Assembly: GCA_030512295.1 (NCBI GenBank)
Contig: JAULSR010000010.1
Coordinates: 186,001 to 250,000 of the forward strand
Direction of reading: 5' to 3'
Source: Bombardia bombarda
Lineage: Eukaryota; Ascomycota; Sordariomycetes; Sordariales; Lasiosphaeriaceae
Length of the DNA stretch: 64,000 nt
Position 1 is the stretch's first letter; each line of letters starts with the position of its first letter. This document shows, piece by piece, positions 1-9,668 of this stretch. The notes below the pieces were generated by a model. The model did not search any database, was not told the origin of the DNA, and saw only the letters and a list, made by a program, of their open reading frames with translations. The translations under genes and the position numbers were made by a program.

Positions 1-1
1 G

Positions 2-3000
2 ACGTCCCCAAATAACAGCGCGCAGTCGCCGTGGCATATCGAGTTCTCAAAGTCCTTCTTCAACGACGACAGCTATGAATCCGCTCCTACGCCCAATATC
101 CCAGGAGGCCCGCGGAGATTGGCTACAGTTCCTTCTTTGCCTGTTCTTGCTCCACCAGAGCCCATGGCTGAACCCAGGGCGTCGACAGGGAAGCATCTGG
201 GAGTCGAGCGCCGCCGCAGCACGAGGTCGTCCAAGAGCGCCACTGTGGGACGCAAACCCGATCAACAAAAATTCAACACCACTCGCGACCGCGACCCGCC
301 ACCCATGCCCGACTTCGATATGGATGCAGCCCCTGCGCCCCTGGTCGGTTATGAAAAGTCCAAGGAGGTGACTAACAGCGCTCCATCAGGTGTGACACAG
401 CCGCCAAAAGAGAGACCTGGGTTCTTCAGGAGAATGTTTGGCTCGTCTAAGACAAGCGTTTTGTCTACAGCCTCATCACAAACCGCACCCGCTTCGATCG
501 AACCATCTGCTGCAAGCAGGTCTCTCCAGAGTCCTGCTCCAGTCAAGCCGCAACCGGCTCCGCCCGCTCGCGAGACCTACGCTTCTGCTACCCATACGCT
601 GACGAAGAAGACTTCGTCGTTCTTCCGGAGGCGGAAAATGTCTTTCACTGACTCGGATCCCCCACCGCTCCCTATTGGTCCGATGGTGCCAACGGTCAAG
701 ATTCCTGTCGAGCTACCGACCGTCAGGATTCCCCTTGATAGAGCAGAGGGTCTAGCGCCTTCCAAGCCCGACCCCAGCCCTATCACCAGTTTGCGGCGGG
801 CCATGGATCCATTCTTACAGGGAAGCCCAACTACCCCGAACTCTCTGACACCAGTCAGTGCTGCATTGCCCACCATGCCAGCGTCAAATACCGACTCGCC
901 TCTTCCCTCGACGGAGAAGGCCTTGGATTCTTCTCCACTTAGACAGGATGATGCTAGGGACGAGCGTCAAGAACATGTCAGGGGCTTCTCTCCCGAATAT
1001 GAACCAGGTCCCAATGCTGTGATTCGCACAGTCAGCTCGGGGGCGGGCCAACAACAGGTGAATACACCCAGTCGGCAGGCGCCTCAAGTTCTCAAGAGCT
1101 CCCCTCCCAAGTCGTTCTTGGCGGATGATAGCGACAGCGATGCTTCCCCTCCCAGGCCTAACAACCAGGGCCTGAAGCCAGAGATGAGTTCGGATAACAG
1201 AAGGCGTTCTCCGTCGCCGACTGTGTCGAAGGCGAAGAGTTCTCCGAACCTGGGTAGGCCGAGCTATGAGCTGAGGGTCTCATCCCGCGAGGATACTCGG
1301 CTGTCTCCTATTTCCAGCCATGATGACGATCGGAGAAACTCCCAGAGGAATTCCCATAATCTTAGACTTCCGATGGAAAGCATGCTGTCTGACGGCAGCC
1401 GGGCAGGCTCGTTCGATACTAGCTACAAATCCGCCACTAGTGTACCGAGTTTGAGAGTTGACAGCGCCGAGCCCAGTCCCAGGGACCAGGGCACCAGCGA
1501 ATCCATCGACCAGCCCAACAAGTCGATCGACGAGCCTGACTTTGTGGTTGGCGATCCTACTGAAGACGATCGTCAGAAAGCACAGAAGATATTCGACGGA
1601 AATGAAGAGTTCATCTCCAAGGACAGGGCTGCTGCCTGGATGGGCGAGGAAGGCATCGTGAGGCAACGGACGCTGCGGGCGTATATGGATCTTTACGACT
1701 TTGAGAATCAGAGCATTGTCATGAGTCTGCGGCAATTGTGCCTGCGTCTGCTTTTAAGAGCTGAGACGCAGCAAGTTGATCGAATTCTGGTCTCGTTTTC
1801 TAAGAGATGGTGTGACTGCAATCCTAACCACGGTTTCAGGGCGATAGGTAAGATGAAGCGAACCATAAGATTGAGATATTCACTGACATGTGCATCAGAT
1901 ATCATTCACACCATTTGCTATTCGATTATTCTCTTGAATACGGATTTACACATGGCCGATATCGAGCACAAGATGACCAGGAGCCAGTTCGTCAAGAACA
2001 CCATGACAACAATCAGGCAGTGCCTTCAAGAGATCGCCCCTGATTCGTTTGAACGGCCAAGTGTCCTCCCTAGCAGAGGACAAAACCTAGGAGACCATGA
2101 ATCACGCACATCTGTAGAGCACGACAGACACATGAGCTTCAGAGCATCATTCAAGCCACAGGTGCGGCCAGGCTCAGCGCTTGGCGCGTTCTCTGACCAG
2201 ATTCACGGCGATATCTGCGGGCCTCTTGTGAGAACGCCATTTGATGGGTCGGTTCGCGCATGGGAGTCACAGGTCGAGTTAGTCCTAAAGGACATCTATG
2301 CATCCATCCGCGATGACTGTCTTCCGCTCTTTGGTGGCGGCTCAAGCTCGCTGCCAAACCCCGGTGGTCTTTCGGTGATGGGCATGTTGAAGCGATCGCC
2401 TAGTGTGCTGAGCAAGGCTCCCTCGGAGGGCGTTGCGTCGATGCGGGGTAGGATCCCGGATTCGAAAGGAAACGCGGGTTCGAGGTGGAACTCCAAGAGT
2501 CGCTCTCGTCCAAGAGGGTTTGGTACTGGCTTTTCGTCTAGCCGGACCAGCTTCGACGACGGCAGCTCCATATGGAGCCCGACTGAGTCTTCAGCAACGT
2601 GGAGCAGGGCCTCACTTGGCCGCACGCATGCATCCATGTCGATGGACTCCTTTGGGTCTGCCTATCCTCGGGGCGACTATCACCAGTCCATTGGCTTTGC
2701 AAGCGCTCTCAGTCAAGCCATCATCCGTGAAGACAACACGCTCGATATCCAGCCAGTCATGTCTAACGACGGCATCAAGACAGAGCAGGAACAAATTCTA
2801 GACGACGAATCCCTAGAGCTCACGGGCCCGCCGTGGATCAAGGAAGGTATTGTCAACCACAAGCATCACCTTGACGGCATCGAAAAACGCGCAAAGGATA
2901 GGAACTGGAACGAGGTCTTTGCCGTGGTACAGAAAGGGCATCTGAGCATGTTCTCCTTCTCACCTAACAAGTCGATGCGCAACAAGAGCCGCGCACGGGG

Positions 3001-4105
3001 GCAGAAAGGCACTGTCGTCGGCGGCGGCAACTGGCAGGACAATGCAACCAACCTAGGCACGTTCAACTTACGACAGGCGCTCGCATCCGCTCTGCCGCCG
3101 CCCGGCTATTCCCGGTCGCGGCAGCACGTGTGGGCGCTCCAGCTCCCCACAGGCGCCGTCCATCTCTTCCACGTCGGCACACCAGAGATCAGCAAGGAGT
3201 TTGTTGACACGGCCAACTACTGGAGCGCGAGACTAAGCACGCCACCGCTCGTGGGTGGCATCACCAATATCGAGTATGGCTGGAGTGATGCCATTATCAA
3301 CAACGCCATCGTATCCGCCATTAACGAGAGCAACATCAACCTGCATAGACCTACCACCAGTGTCAGCAGTGTCAAGGGCCACCATGCCAGGGGATCCGGC
3401 AGCGGGACCAACATTGCGGCTGTAGCGGCTGCTATTGCTACTACCAATAGCAACAACAGATCGTCGATGCAGCCCCGTAGCCAAAGCCGCAGCAGCATGC
3501 GCTCCTCATCTTTCGACTTTGGCATCCGCCCCGGCAGCAACGGCAGCAGCGTCCTGGGATCCCTCGCGCCAGGAAGCATGCCCCGCCACGGAGCGAAGCT
3601 GCCCGGTGATCGAATTCACATAGCAGAGTGGACGCCCCCGACTCAGAGCATGCGTCCGAGTAACGTCTCGGAAGGTGACCAGAGAGAGGAGCTGATCAAG
3701 TATATCCGGACCCTGGAGGAGGAGCTGCAGACGCACAACAGTCTGCGGAGTCCCATGCAGCTGGCGTTCACGCCGAGGGGTAGCAATGCCACCAAGGCGG
3801 ATGCCAACTGGGAGAGGAAGAGCAAGTACCTCCTGCGAGAGCTCATCAAATTCACCACCTACGTTGACTGCCTTAATGCGGCGGGGGCGAGGCGGATGGA
3901 GATTTATAAGGAGAGGGAGAGGGAGCGGGAGGAGGAGGAGGAGAGGGAGCGTGAGTTTGCTGCGGAAGGACAAGCTGAGAAGAGTGAGGATGGAGAGAAG
4001 GGGGCGGCGGATCCCAAGGTTGACCCTGAGGATAAAGATCAGGATGGAGATGTGAAGGAGGGAGAGGAGGAGACGGAACATGAGTCGACCCTCAAGCCTG
4101 AATAG
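2..4105 (+). CDS. Sec7/PH-domain ARF guanine-nucleotide exchange factor (5' partial)
   Basis: The reading frame is open to the left edge, so the true start lies outside the window. The first ~1.5 kb codes for a Ser/Pro-rich disordered region. A Sec7 domain follows at about 1545-2040. It keeps the catalytic-glutamate stretch (RAETQQVDR, matching GEAQ-type motifs) and the hallmark LLNTDLH. A PH domain lies at about 2820-3240, opening with WIKEGIVNHKHHLDG. The C-terminus is a charged Glu/Arg-rich coiled-coil-like tail. A 51-bp intron (1848-1898, GTAAGA...CATCAG, branch CTGAC) interrupts the Sec7 domain between FRAI and the following D-I-I-H; it contains no stop in frame. The architecture matches yeast Syt1-like ARF-GEFs, which activate Arf-family GTPases on Golgi/endosomal membranes. 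The family call is firm; the exact orthologue is inferred. Confidence 0.9.
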   Translation, partial: TSPNNSAQSPWHIEFSKSFFNDDSYESAPTPNIPGGPRRLATVPSLPVLAPPEPMAEPRASTGKHLGVERRRSTRSSKSATVGRKPDQQKFNTTRDRDPPPMPDFDMDAAPAPLVGYEKSKEVTNSAPSGVTQPPKERPGFFRRMFGSSKTSVLSTASSQTAPASIEPSAASRSLQSPAPVKPQPAPPARETYASATHTLTKKTSSFFRRRKMSFTDSDPPPLPIGPMVPTVKIPVELPTVRIPLDRAEGLAPSKPDPSPITSLRRAMDPFLQGSPTTPNSLTPVSAALPTMPASNTDSPLPSTEKALDSSPLRQDDARDERQEHVRGFSPEYEPGPNAVIRTVSSGAGQQQVNTPSRQAPQVLKSSPPKSFLADDSDSDASPPRPNNQGLKPEMSSDNRRRSPSPTVSKAKSSPNLGRPSYELRVSSREDTRLSPISSHDDDRRNSQRNSHNLRLPMESMLSDGSRAGSFDTSYKSATSVPSLRVDSAEPSPRDQGTSESIDQPNKSIDEPDFVVGDPTEDDRQKAQKIFDGNEEFISKDRAAAWMGEEGIVRQRTLRAYMDLYDFENQSIVMSLRQLCLRLLLRAETQQVDRILVSFSKRWCDCNPNHGFRAIGKMKRTIRLRYSLTCASDIIHTICYSIILLNTDLHMADIEHKMTRSQFVKNTMTTIRQCLQEIAPDSFERPSVLPSRGQNLGDHESRTSVEHDRHMSFRASFKPQVRPGSALGAFSDQIHGDICGPLVRTPFDGSVRAWESQVELVLKDIYASIRDDCLPLFGGGSSSLPNPGGLSVMGMLKRSPSVLSKAPSEGVASMRGRIPDSKGNAGSRWNSKSRSRPRGFGTGFSSSRTSFDDGSSIWSPTESSATWSRASLGRTHASMSMDSFGSAYPRGDYHQSIGFASALSQAIIREDNTLDIQPVMSNDGIKTEQEQILDDESLELTGPPWIKEGIVNHKHHLDGIEKRAKDRNWNEVFAVVQKGHLSMFSFSPNKSMRNKSRARGQKGTVVGGGNWQDNATNLGTFNLRQALASALPPPGYSRSRQHVWALQLPTGAVHLFHVGTPEISKEFVDTANYWSARLSTPPLVGGITNIEYGWSDAIINNAIVSAINESNINLHRPTTSVSSVKGHHARGSGSGTNIAAVAAAIATTNSNNRSSMQPRSQSRSSMRSSSFDFGIRPGSNGSSVLGSLAPGSMPRHGAKLPGDRIHIAEWTPPTQSMRPSNVSEGDQREELIKYIRTLEEELQTHNSLRSPMQLAFTPRGSNATKADANWERKSKYLLRELIKFTTYVDCLNAAGARRMEIYKEREREREEEEEREREFAAEGQAEKSEDGEKGAADPKVDPEDKDQDGDVKEGEEETEHESTLKPE

Positions 4106-4267
4106 GGTGTGGGCTTTTGGCAGAGATTTATTGTCACCACCAAACGATCGACCAGGAATCCGACCGCCAAACGATCAGCGAGTGATCCCATTACTATACG
4201 ATTAATCTAGGGGTCTATCCGCCTTGACATGCTAGGTGGGAGCATGGCGGCAATTTTTTCGAACGCG

Positions 4268-4293
4268 TTTTTTTTTTTTTTTTTTTTTTTTTT
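4268..4293 (+). repeat. Poly-T tract, 26 nt
   Basis: An uninterrupted run of 26 T residues about 160 bp after the Sec7 gene stop codon. Confidence 0.95.
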
Positions 4294-4383
4294 GACTGTT
4301 TCTTTTGTCCTTCGGAACAGACCGATAGCATGCATAGCTAGGGGCAGGCACACACGCAGGAGGACAGCGGGTCGTTACTGTGT

Positions 4384-4388
<5 letters not shown>

Positions 4389-4415
<27 letters not shown>
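4389..4415 (+). repeat. Poly-T tract, 27 nt
   Basis: A second uninterrupted T run of 27 nt, about 95 bp after the first. The sequence between them is unremarkable. Confidence 0.95.
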
Positions 4416-5145
4416 GCTTTCAATAGGCTACTTTTTTAATCCCTTTTTGTGTTTGACTGCGACGGCTGCAGCTAGGCTCCGGTTACATATTCTGTCTATC
4501 TATGTAATTACCAGTACTTGGTTTCTTTTGTACCACCACTATATGACGACTTCTGGATGACCAAGCTGCGGATGGTGGGTACCTACCTGGCTTTGATGTA
4601 TTGGGCTTCCTGACTTAGTTTGTCTACTGCTTTTCAATTCTTGCTTTCTAAGTATCTAGTGAGGTACCCTGGTTGATTGATACCCAGCCCTTGAATGGCA
4701 CTTGCTTTATTCGCTCTATTCTGGGTCTCTGAGTTGGATGATGCTGTTATCGTGAGTTGTGGCTGTTGAGGGCCCAGATCAATGAGGCGGACAAAATAGT
4801 GCAAGGGTTCTACGTCCGACTGAGGGTCTTGAAGTTCCTCCAGGCGTGTCCACTCACAAGTAGTCTCGCCTGAATCGTTAATCCATTTAAGTCGCCTGTA
4901 CTAAGTTCCCGTGGTGATGTTATTTCTTTATGGCTGTTATTGATGTCTTCGAAACGGGATCTGAGACTTCCCACTTGGTACCAGGCTTCAACATTACATT
5001 GAACTTCATGATATTTAAGACTGCGAATCCATCTAATAGTTCTGCCATAAACGGAACAATAGCATTGCCAACCGAGATGTTCCTTGGGCGCTAAATCAAC
5101 TGGACCCAGCTGTTCATCCCAGCAAAGATTCGCTACCTCCCCCCC

Positions 5146-5681
5146 TTAGTTCCAGTTATCGCCCTGTAGAGACAAATGTCAGCCGAATTCATGTACATGG
5201 CATATATTCTCCGCAACAACAGCCTTCCATGGATAGACAGATATGTACTCACCAACCCCAAAACAACCTGCCCCTCCCTAAACTCCCTCGCATTCGTCTC
5301 CCCCATCCACAGCGGCTGCGTCCTCTCTATCCCTTCCTCAGTATCGAATCCCCGTCCACCAGTGACCAACACGGCCTTGCCATTCTGCGACCCGTCCGCC
5401 GCGCTCAGCACAATCTGCCGCGCCACGTCTTCGGGCGTGTTGATGGGCAGCTTGGCGTCCAACCAGGCGCCGCGCACGCCGGCGAGGAGCTGCGTGTCGG
5501 TGGCCCAGGGACAGATGGCGTTGGCGCGCACGCCGTACCGGATGGGGGCCCAGGGCGCCAGGGCGCGCATGAGTCCGATGAGGCCGTGCTTGGAGGCGCT
5601 GTAGCCGAAGAGGCCCGGGGCGGGGGAGATGCCTGCGATGGAGGAGACGAGGATGATTGATTTTGAAAAGTTGGATTGGGG

Positions 5682-5712
<31 letters not shown>

Positions 5713-6393
5713 GACGGGGGGTCGGTGGGGGTGGAGGAGGCCTTCATGTAGGCGAGGGCGATGCGGGTGAAGGAGAGGATGGAGGTGAGGTTGATGGTTA
5801 TGAGTCTGTTTATGGGCGCTGGTTCCTGGATTGTGAAGACTTGTCAGACATCATGTAACAGATAGGTATGAAGAGGAGAGGGGAACAAAAGGTCGAGAGC
5901 ATGTAGTCTAGATACCGTCTTGACTTTCTCGAGATCCAAATCCCCTGGCTCGAACCATCCTGCTGGCTCGCCGACGGCGGCACACGCTATGGCAACATCG
6001 ACATGACCGTGCTGCTTGTGGGCGCCGTCAAAGAGGGCCAGTTGGGATTGGTAGTCGCTCACATCGACTTGACGGTAAGTGACAGAACCGGTGCCGCCTG
6101 TCTTGCTGCGGAGGTCAGTTTCGACTTGCTTGCCACGGGTCGCATCCCAGTCCCCAAAGAAGACGTGTGCTCCGTATTGATATAACAGGCCGACGGTCGC
6201 CGCACCAATTCCTTGCGCACCACCTATATTATGTTTAACAGACTGAACCGTATAAGTGTGGTAGGAAGGGGAGATGGTGAGATGATCAGGCAATATTTCA
6301 CAACCTCAGAGGAAAGAGTTTCATACCAGTGATGACAACAACCTTCCCTTGCAGCTGTCGCGCCGTTGTCTCGGAAAAGATAATCTCAGCCAT
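5146..6393 (-). CDS. Short-chain dehydrogenase/reductase with polyglutamine insert
   Basis: Four exons on the minus strand: 6393-6327, 6223-5916, 5825-5253 and 5163-5146, giving about 321 residues. All three introns have GT...AG ends and join in frame. The start ATG at 6393 is followed by a short helix and the Rossmann motif ITGGAQGIG. Catalytic residues fit Ser187, Tyr200 and Lys204 (SSIAG, YSASKHG). The product is an NAD(P)-dependent classical SDR resembling 15-hydroxyprostaglandin dehydrogenase-like fungal proteins; the substrate is unknown. A run of ten glutamines coded by a CAA repeat sits just before the strand carrying the catalytic Ser. The last exon codes only five residues (GDNWN). 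The gene is divergent from a second SDR 768 bp away. Confidence 0.85.
5681..5712 (+). repeat. (GTT)n microsatellite inside the SDR coding region
   Basis: About 10.7 copies of GTT on the plus strand. Read on the minus strand it is CAA and codes the Q10 tract of the SDR. Confidence 0.95.
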
Positions 6394-7161
6394 TGGTTGT
6401 GATGAATGTAGCGCCGTCTAAAGGTAGGTCCTCAAATGCAGGTCAAATGCGATGTAACAAGAAACAGCATAAAGTGTGGGGATTTCATACACGACAATCG
6501 TGCTTATGAACTCAATGGGCTGCAGTGCTTACATGCTACACAAGATAACAGAGCAAAGCTCTTGACAAGGAAAGCAAGCCGACTGCCGGAGCTATCGGGA
6601 ACGGGGCGGGGGCCGGTTGACGATTTACGGTTGCAGCTCCAGTCGCTCTTGGCCTGGCTTTCCCGAGCGGGTTGAATGCGGGGTTGGCCAGCGGGAAAGG
6701 GGGCGGCAGACAGGAGAAGCAAGCTAAGTATTCCCGACTGTCCCACGTATAAGTGCGGAGAAGGGATCCCGAGCAGCCATATGATGTAGAAAGTTGCAGG
6801 TCAATGAATGGAACAGCCAACACAGCGCAACTTATTTCAGACGCCTTCACTATCAGTCTGAGTACCTAAACATTCATATTGGAAATTCTGCGTTTAGCTA
6901 TTGTGATAGCCGTCCTTCGTCCTCGAGCCCGGAGCTCGGGATCTGCTGGCTCACGGCACATCACCGCGTCTCCGCATTTCGGGTATTGAGAGTCGGCTGA
7001 AATAGATGGAGGATTCCCTCCAGTTGCGAATCCCGAAGGTCGTGACACCACTTGAAGAAGGGCTATTAGGGTGCATCCCCCCAAGCTAGCTTGACACAGC
7101 TGTTGTCGCCATCCCATATCCTCTGTCTCACCGGGACCAGATCAGAAAAACAAAATTCATA
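6394..7161. promoter_or_regulatory. Shared divergent promoter region of two SDR genes
   Basis: This 768-bp stretch separates the two SDR start codons, which point away from each other. I see no convincing ORF in it. It presumably carries both promoters, which allows co-regulation. No specific operator was identified. Confidence 0.5.
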
Positions 7162-8089
7162 ATGACATCCCCCAAAAAGTCCATCATCGTCACGGGCGGT
7201 GCCAGCGGCATCGGGCTGGCCATGAGCCGGCACTTTGCGTCGCAGGGCCACCGCGTAGCCATGCTCGACATCAGCGCCGCCACCGGGCCTGGCCTCGCCG
7301 CTGAGGTCGCAGCCGAGCACCCGCAGGCAATCGTGTCGTTCAAGAAATGCGATGTCTCGTCGTGGGATGAGCAGGCGGCCGTATTCAAAGAAGTGTTCCA
7401 CGAGCATGGCGACCGGCTGGACTATGTCATGGCCAACGCCGGCCTGTCCGGGGGCAAAGACACCATCATCGACCTGGACGAAGAGACACCCCAGCCGCCG
7501 AATTTGATAGCCATCAATGTGAATCTCATCGGCGTTATATACTGTGAGTCGGATCAAGCGTACCATACGTAAACTCGGTCTGGCCACCATCGCTGACATG
7601 ACGAAACCTTTCTCTCTCTCTCTCTCTCTCAACGATGTAGCCATCAAATTAGCCTCCTACTACCTCAACAAGGAGAAACCAGGCGAGGGCCCAGGCTCCA
7701 AGGGCGGCTCCATCATCTGCACCGCGTCCAACTCGGGCTTCTATCCGTTCCCCGTAGCGCCCCTCTACGCCGCGTCCAAGGCCGGTGTCATCAGTCTCGT
7801 CCGCTCAACCGAGAGGAAGCTGGGCAAGGCAAACATCACCATCAACGGGCTGGCCCCAGCCATCATCAATACGAATATCGCGCCCGACAAGACGCTCTTT
7901 GAGCACATGATTGAGACACCCATGTCGACTTTGATTCGGGGGGTCGGCGAGCTTCTTGCCGATCGCAGCGTGACTGGCCAGGTGGCTGAGATTCACGGCG
8001 ACAGCGTCACGATCCGGCCGCATTTGGACTATGTCGACGAGGACAGCGCGAAGAACATGGAGACTTTTTGGAGGTTGGGCGGTGTTTGA
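7162..8089 (+). CDS. Short-chain dehydrogenase/reductase
   Basis: Two exons, 7162-7543 and 7641-8089, separated by a 97-bp intron that includes a CT-repeat polypyrimidine stretch. The product has 276 residues. Near the N-terminus is the cofactor motif VTGGASGIG (about residues 11-19). The catalytic set is Ser157, Tyr170 and Lys174 (YAASK), and the NAG-type motif reads ANAG. This is a classical NAD-dependent SDR similar to fungal 15-hydroxyprostaglandin dehydrogenase-like enzymes. The substrate cannot be read from sequence. It lies head-to-head with another SDR and is followed by a convergent secreted cupin-like gene. Confidence 0.87.
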
Positions 8090-8391
8090 GCGGGAGCCGG
8101 CTGGGTGTCGTTTGCTTGGTTGTCGTGATTTTTCTCCCTCGATGGCATGGAAAGGGCTGTATGAAATGGGACTGGATTTCCGGATCAAGAGAGGGTTACA
8201 GAACAGATAAACCGGTGGGCAGTGGCCATGTAGATTTGATGAGTTACGTAACGCCCATTTGAATACTTGGATAGGAGGGAACGGCCTTCCCCGATCAGTA
8301 CTTTATAAAGGAATAAAGACCCATTGCCAACATCCCGCCTCCCTCTCTTTCCTCTTCCACTAAACAAACAATTTCGAGACAAAGCCCCCGT

Positions 8392-9005
8392 TTACAAACC
8401 CTCCATATCCTCCCATCCACACGCGCCCCCATGCAGCAGCCTGTACTTCAGCCTGTACCCCTCCCTCAGCGGCACCACCAGCGATACCGTCGCCTCGTTC
8501 CCAGGATACGTCGTAAAGTGGCCATGAGCAGACCTTTCGGCCGTGTCCGCCGCAATTATAAGACCATACTTGCCGCCATGGATCCACGCCTCGTCTGTGC
8601 TGTTGGGTAGGGTGACGTGGATGAGGCCCGAGATGAAGAAGACCAGTCTTTTCAAAGCAAGTCAGTTGACGAGTCATACATGCAACTTAGTGTTCAATCA
8701 GAGGAAAATAAAACAAGCTCATACTGCACAGCAGGGGCATTATGTGGCTCGCTGTCAAAGCGAGGAGGAATCACCGTGTAGTTCGCACTCGCCATGTCGC
8801 CCAGCAGCAGGGTTTGAGCGCCTACTATACCCGGTATAGAAGCCGATGTAAATGGGCCGAGTTGCCAGCATTCGATGGTCGACTCGCCGTGTGCGGCCCC
8901 GATGGCTGTGAGGTTGAGCATGTTTGAAGGGGGAGCCACTGCCCGAACTGCGGTATTGGTGGCGGTTGCAGCAACGGCGTTGAGGATTATAGCTTTGAGA
9001 TGCAT
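8392..9005 (-). CDS. Small secreted cupin-like protein
   Basis: Two exons, 9005-8725 and 8647-8392, 178 residues. The intron 8724-8648 (GTATGA...AAAAG) rejoins the frame as A-V-Q-L-V-F-F. The N-terminus is a short hydrophobic Ala-rich segment consistent with a secretion signal. The rest is beta-rich, with a conserved-looking core (SGLIHVTLP, GGKYGLIIAADT, GHFTTYPG) typical of fungal secreted cupin-fold proteins of unknown function. Two potential N-glycosylation sites are visible (NLT, NYT). Its 3' end faces the second SDR across about 300 bp. No enzymatic activity can be assigned. Confidence 0.75.
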
Positions 9006-9136
9006 TTTGGCGTTGATTGGTTGCTATCGTTTTCTTTGTGGCTTTCGTTTTCAATCACTTCTTCTGCGAGAGTCGTTGAGTGGTTTGTTAATGTGTATGA
9101 TCAGCTCGTGTCTCTTCGTCGATGAGATGTCAGGTG

Positions 9137-9142
9137 TTTATA
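9137..9142 (-). promoter_or_regulatory. Candidate TATA box of the cupin-like gene
   Basis: TATAAA on the minus strand, 132 bp upstream of the ATG at 9005. It is placed plausibly for a fungal core promoter. Only the match and position support it. Confidence 0.35.
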
Positions 9143-9590
9143 TTCCGAAAGTCACCGGCCGAGTGCATGTTGTGTAACTGGTATTAACACGAGCGCAGCT
9201 TGGAGTACGCACGTTGAGTTTGCAAGTAAATATCTCCGGTTTCCGAGACGATCGGACATGCTAGCAGGAGCTGCATATAAGTGAGACATCTCCGCATTTA
9301 TTAAAGGGGCAGGCGCCGGTTCCGGCCAGTCTGATAAGCATTGCTGTTGTATGATATCTGAATTCTCAAATAATGGGCTTCTCTGTCCATTTAGTCAATG
9401 ATATCTCATTCAATCTAGGTACACGCTTGTGTTATTACTATACAATGTCATCCACAAAACACGGCACTATGGTCAAGCATTCTGAAAATCCTCTGCAAAA
9501 CTCAACGATTCTATCATTACGTCTATTTTTGTAGCCAGCTAGACTAGTGCCTCAATCTTTCAGCAGTAAATCACCGCGCCACCGCTAATA

Positions 9591-9610
9591 CGCAACGCAA
9601 CGCAACGCAA
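9591..9610 (+). repeat. Tandem pentamer (CGCAA)x4
   Basis: Four perfect copies of CGCAA followed by CGCC, about 60 bp downstream of the ILV1 stop codon. Confidence 0.95.
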
Positions 9611-9668
9611 CGCCTAAAAGCACACTATCTCATTAAATCCTCGGACTTTTTCATAGCTCCATGGTAGC

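Larger units (their letters stand above)
4106..5145. other. Intergenic, convergent 3' regions
   Basis: Lies between the stop of the Sec7 gene and the stop of the next gene on the minus strand. It probably holds both 3' UTRs. It contains two long T tracts, listed separately, and no coding region that I can recognise. Confidence 0.7.
9006..9668. other. Intergenic: cupin promoter and ILV1 3' region
   Basis: No gene seen. It holds the promoter of the minus-strand cupin-like gene and the 3' UTR of ILV1, including a CGCAA pentamer repeat. Confidence 0.6.
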
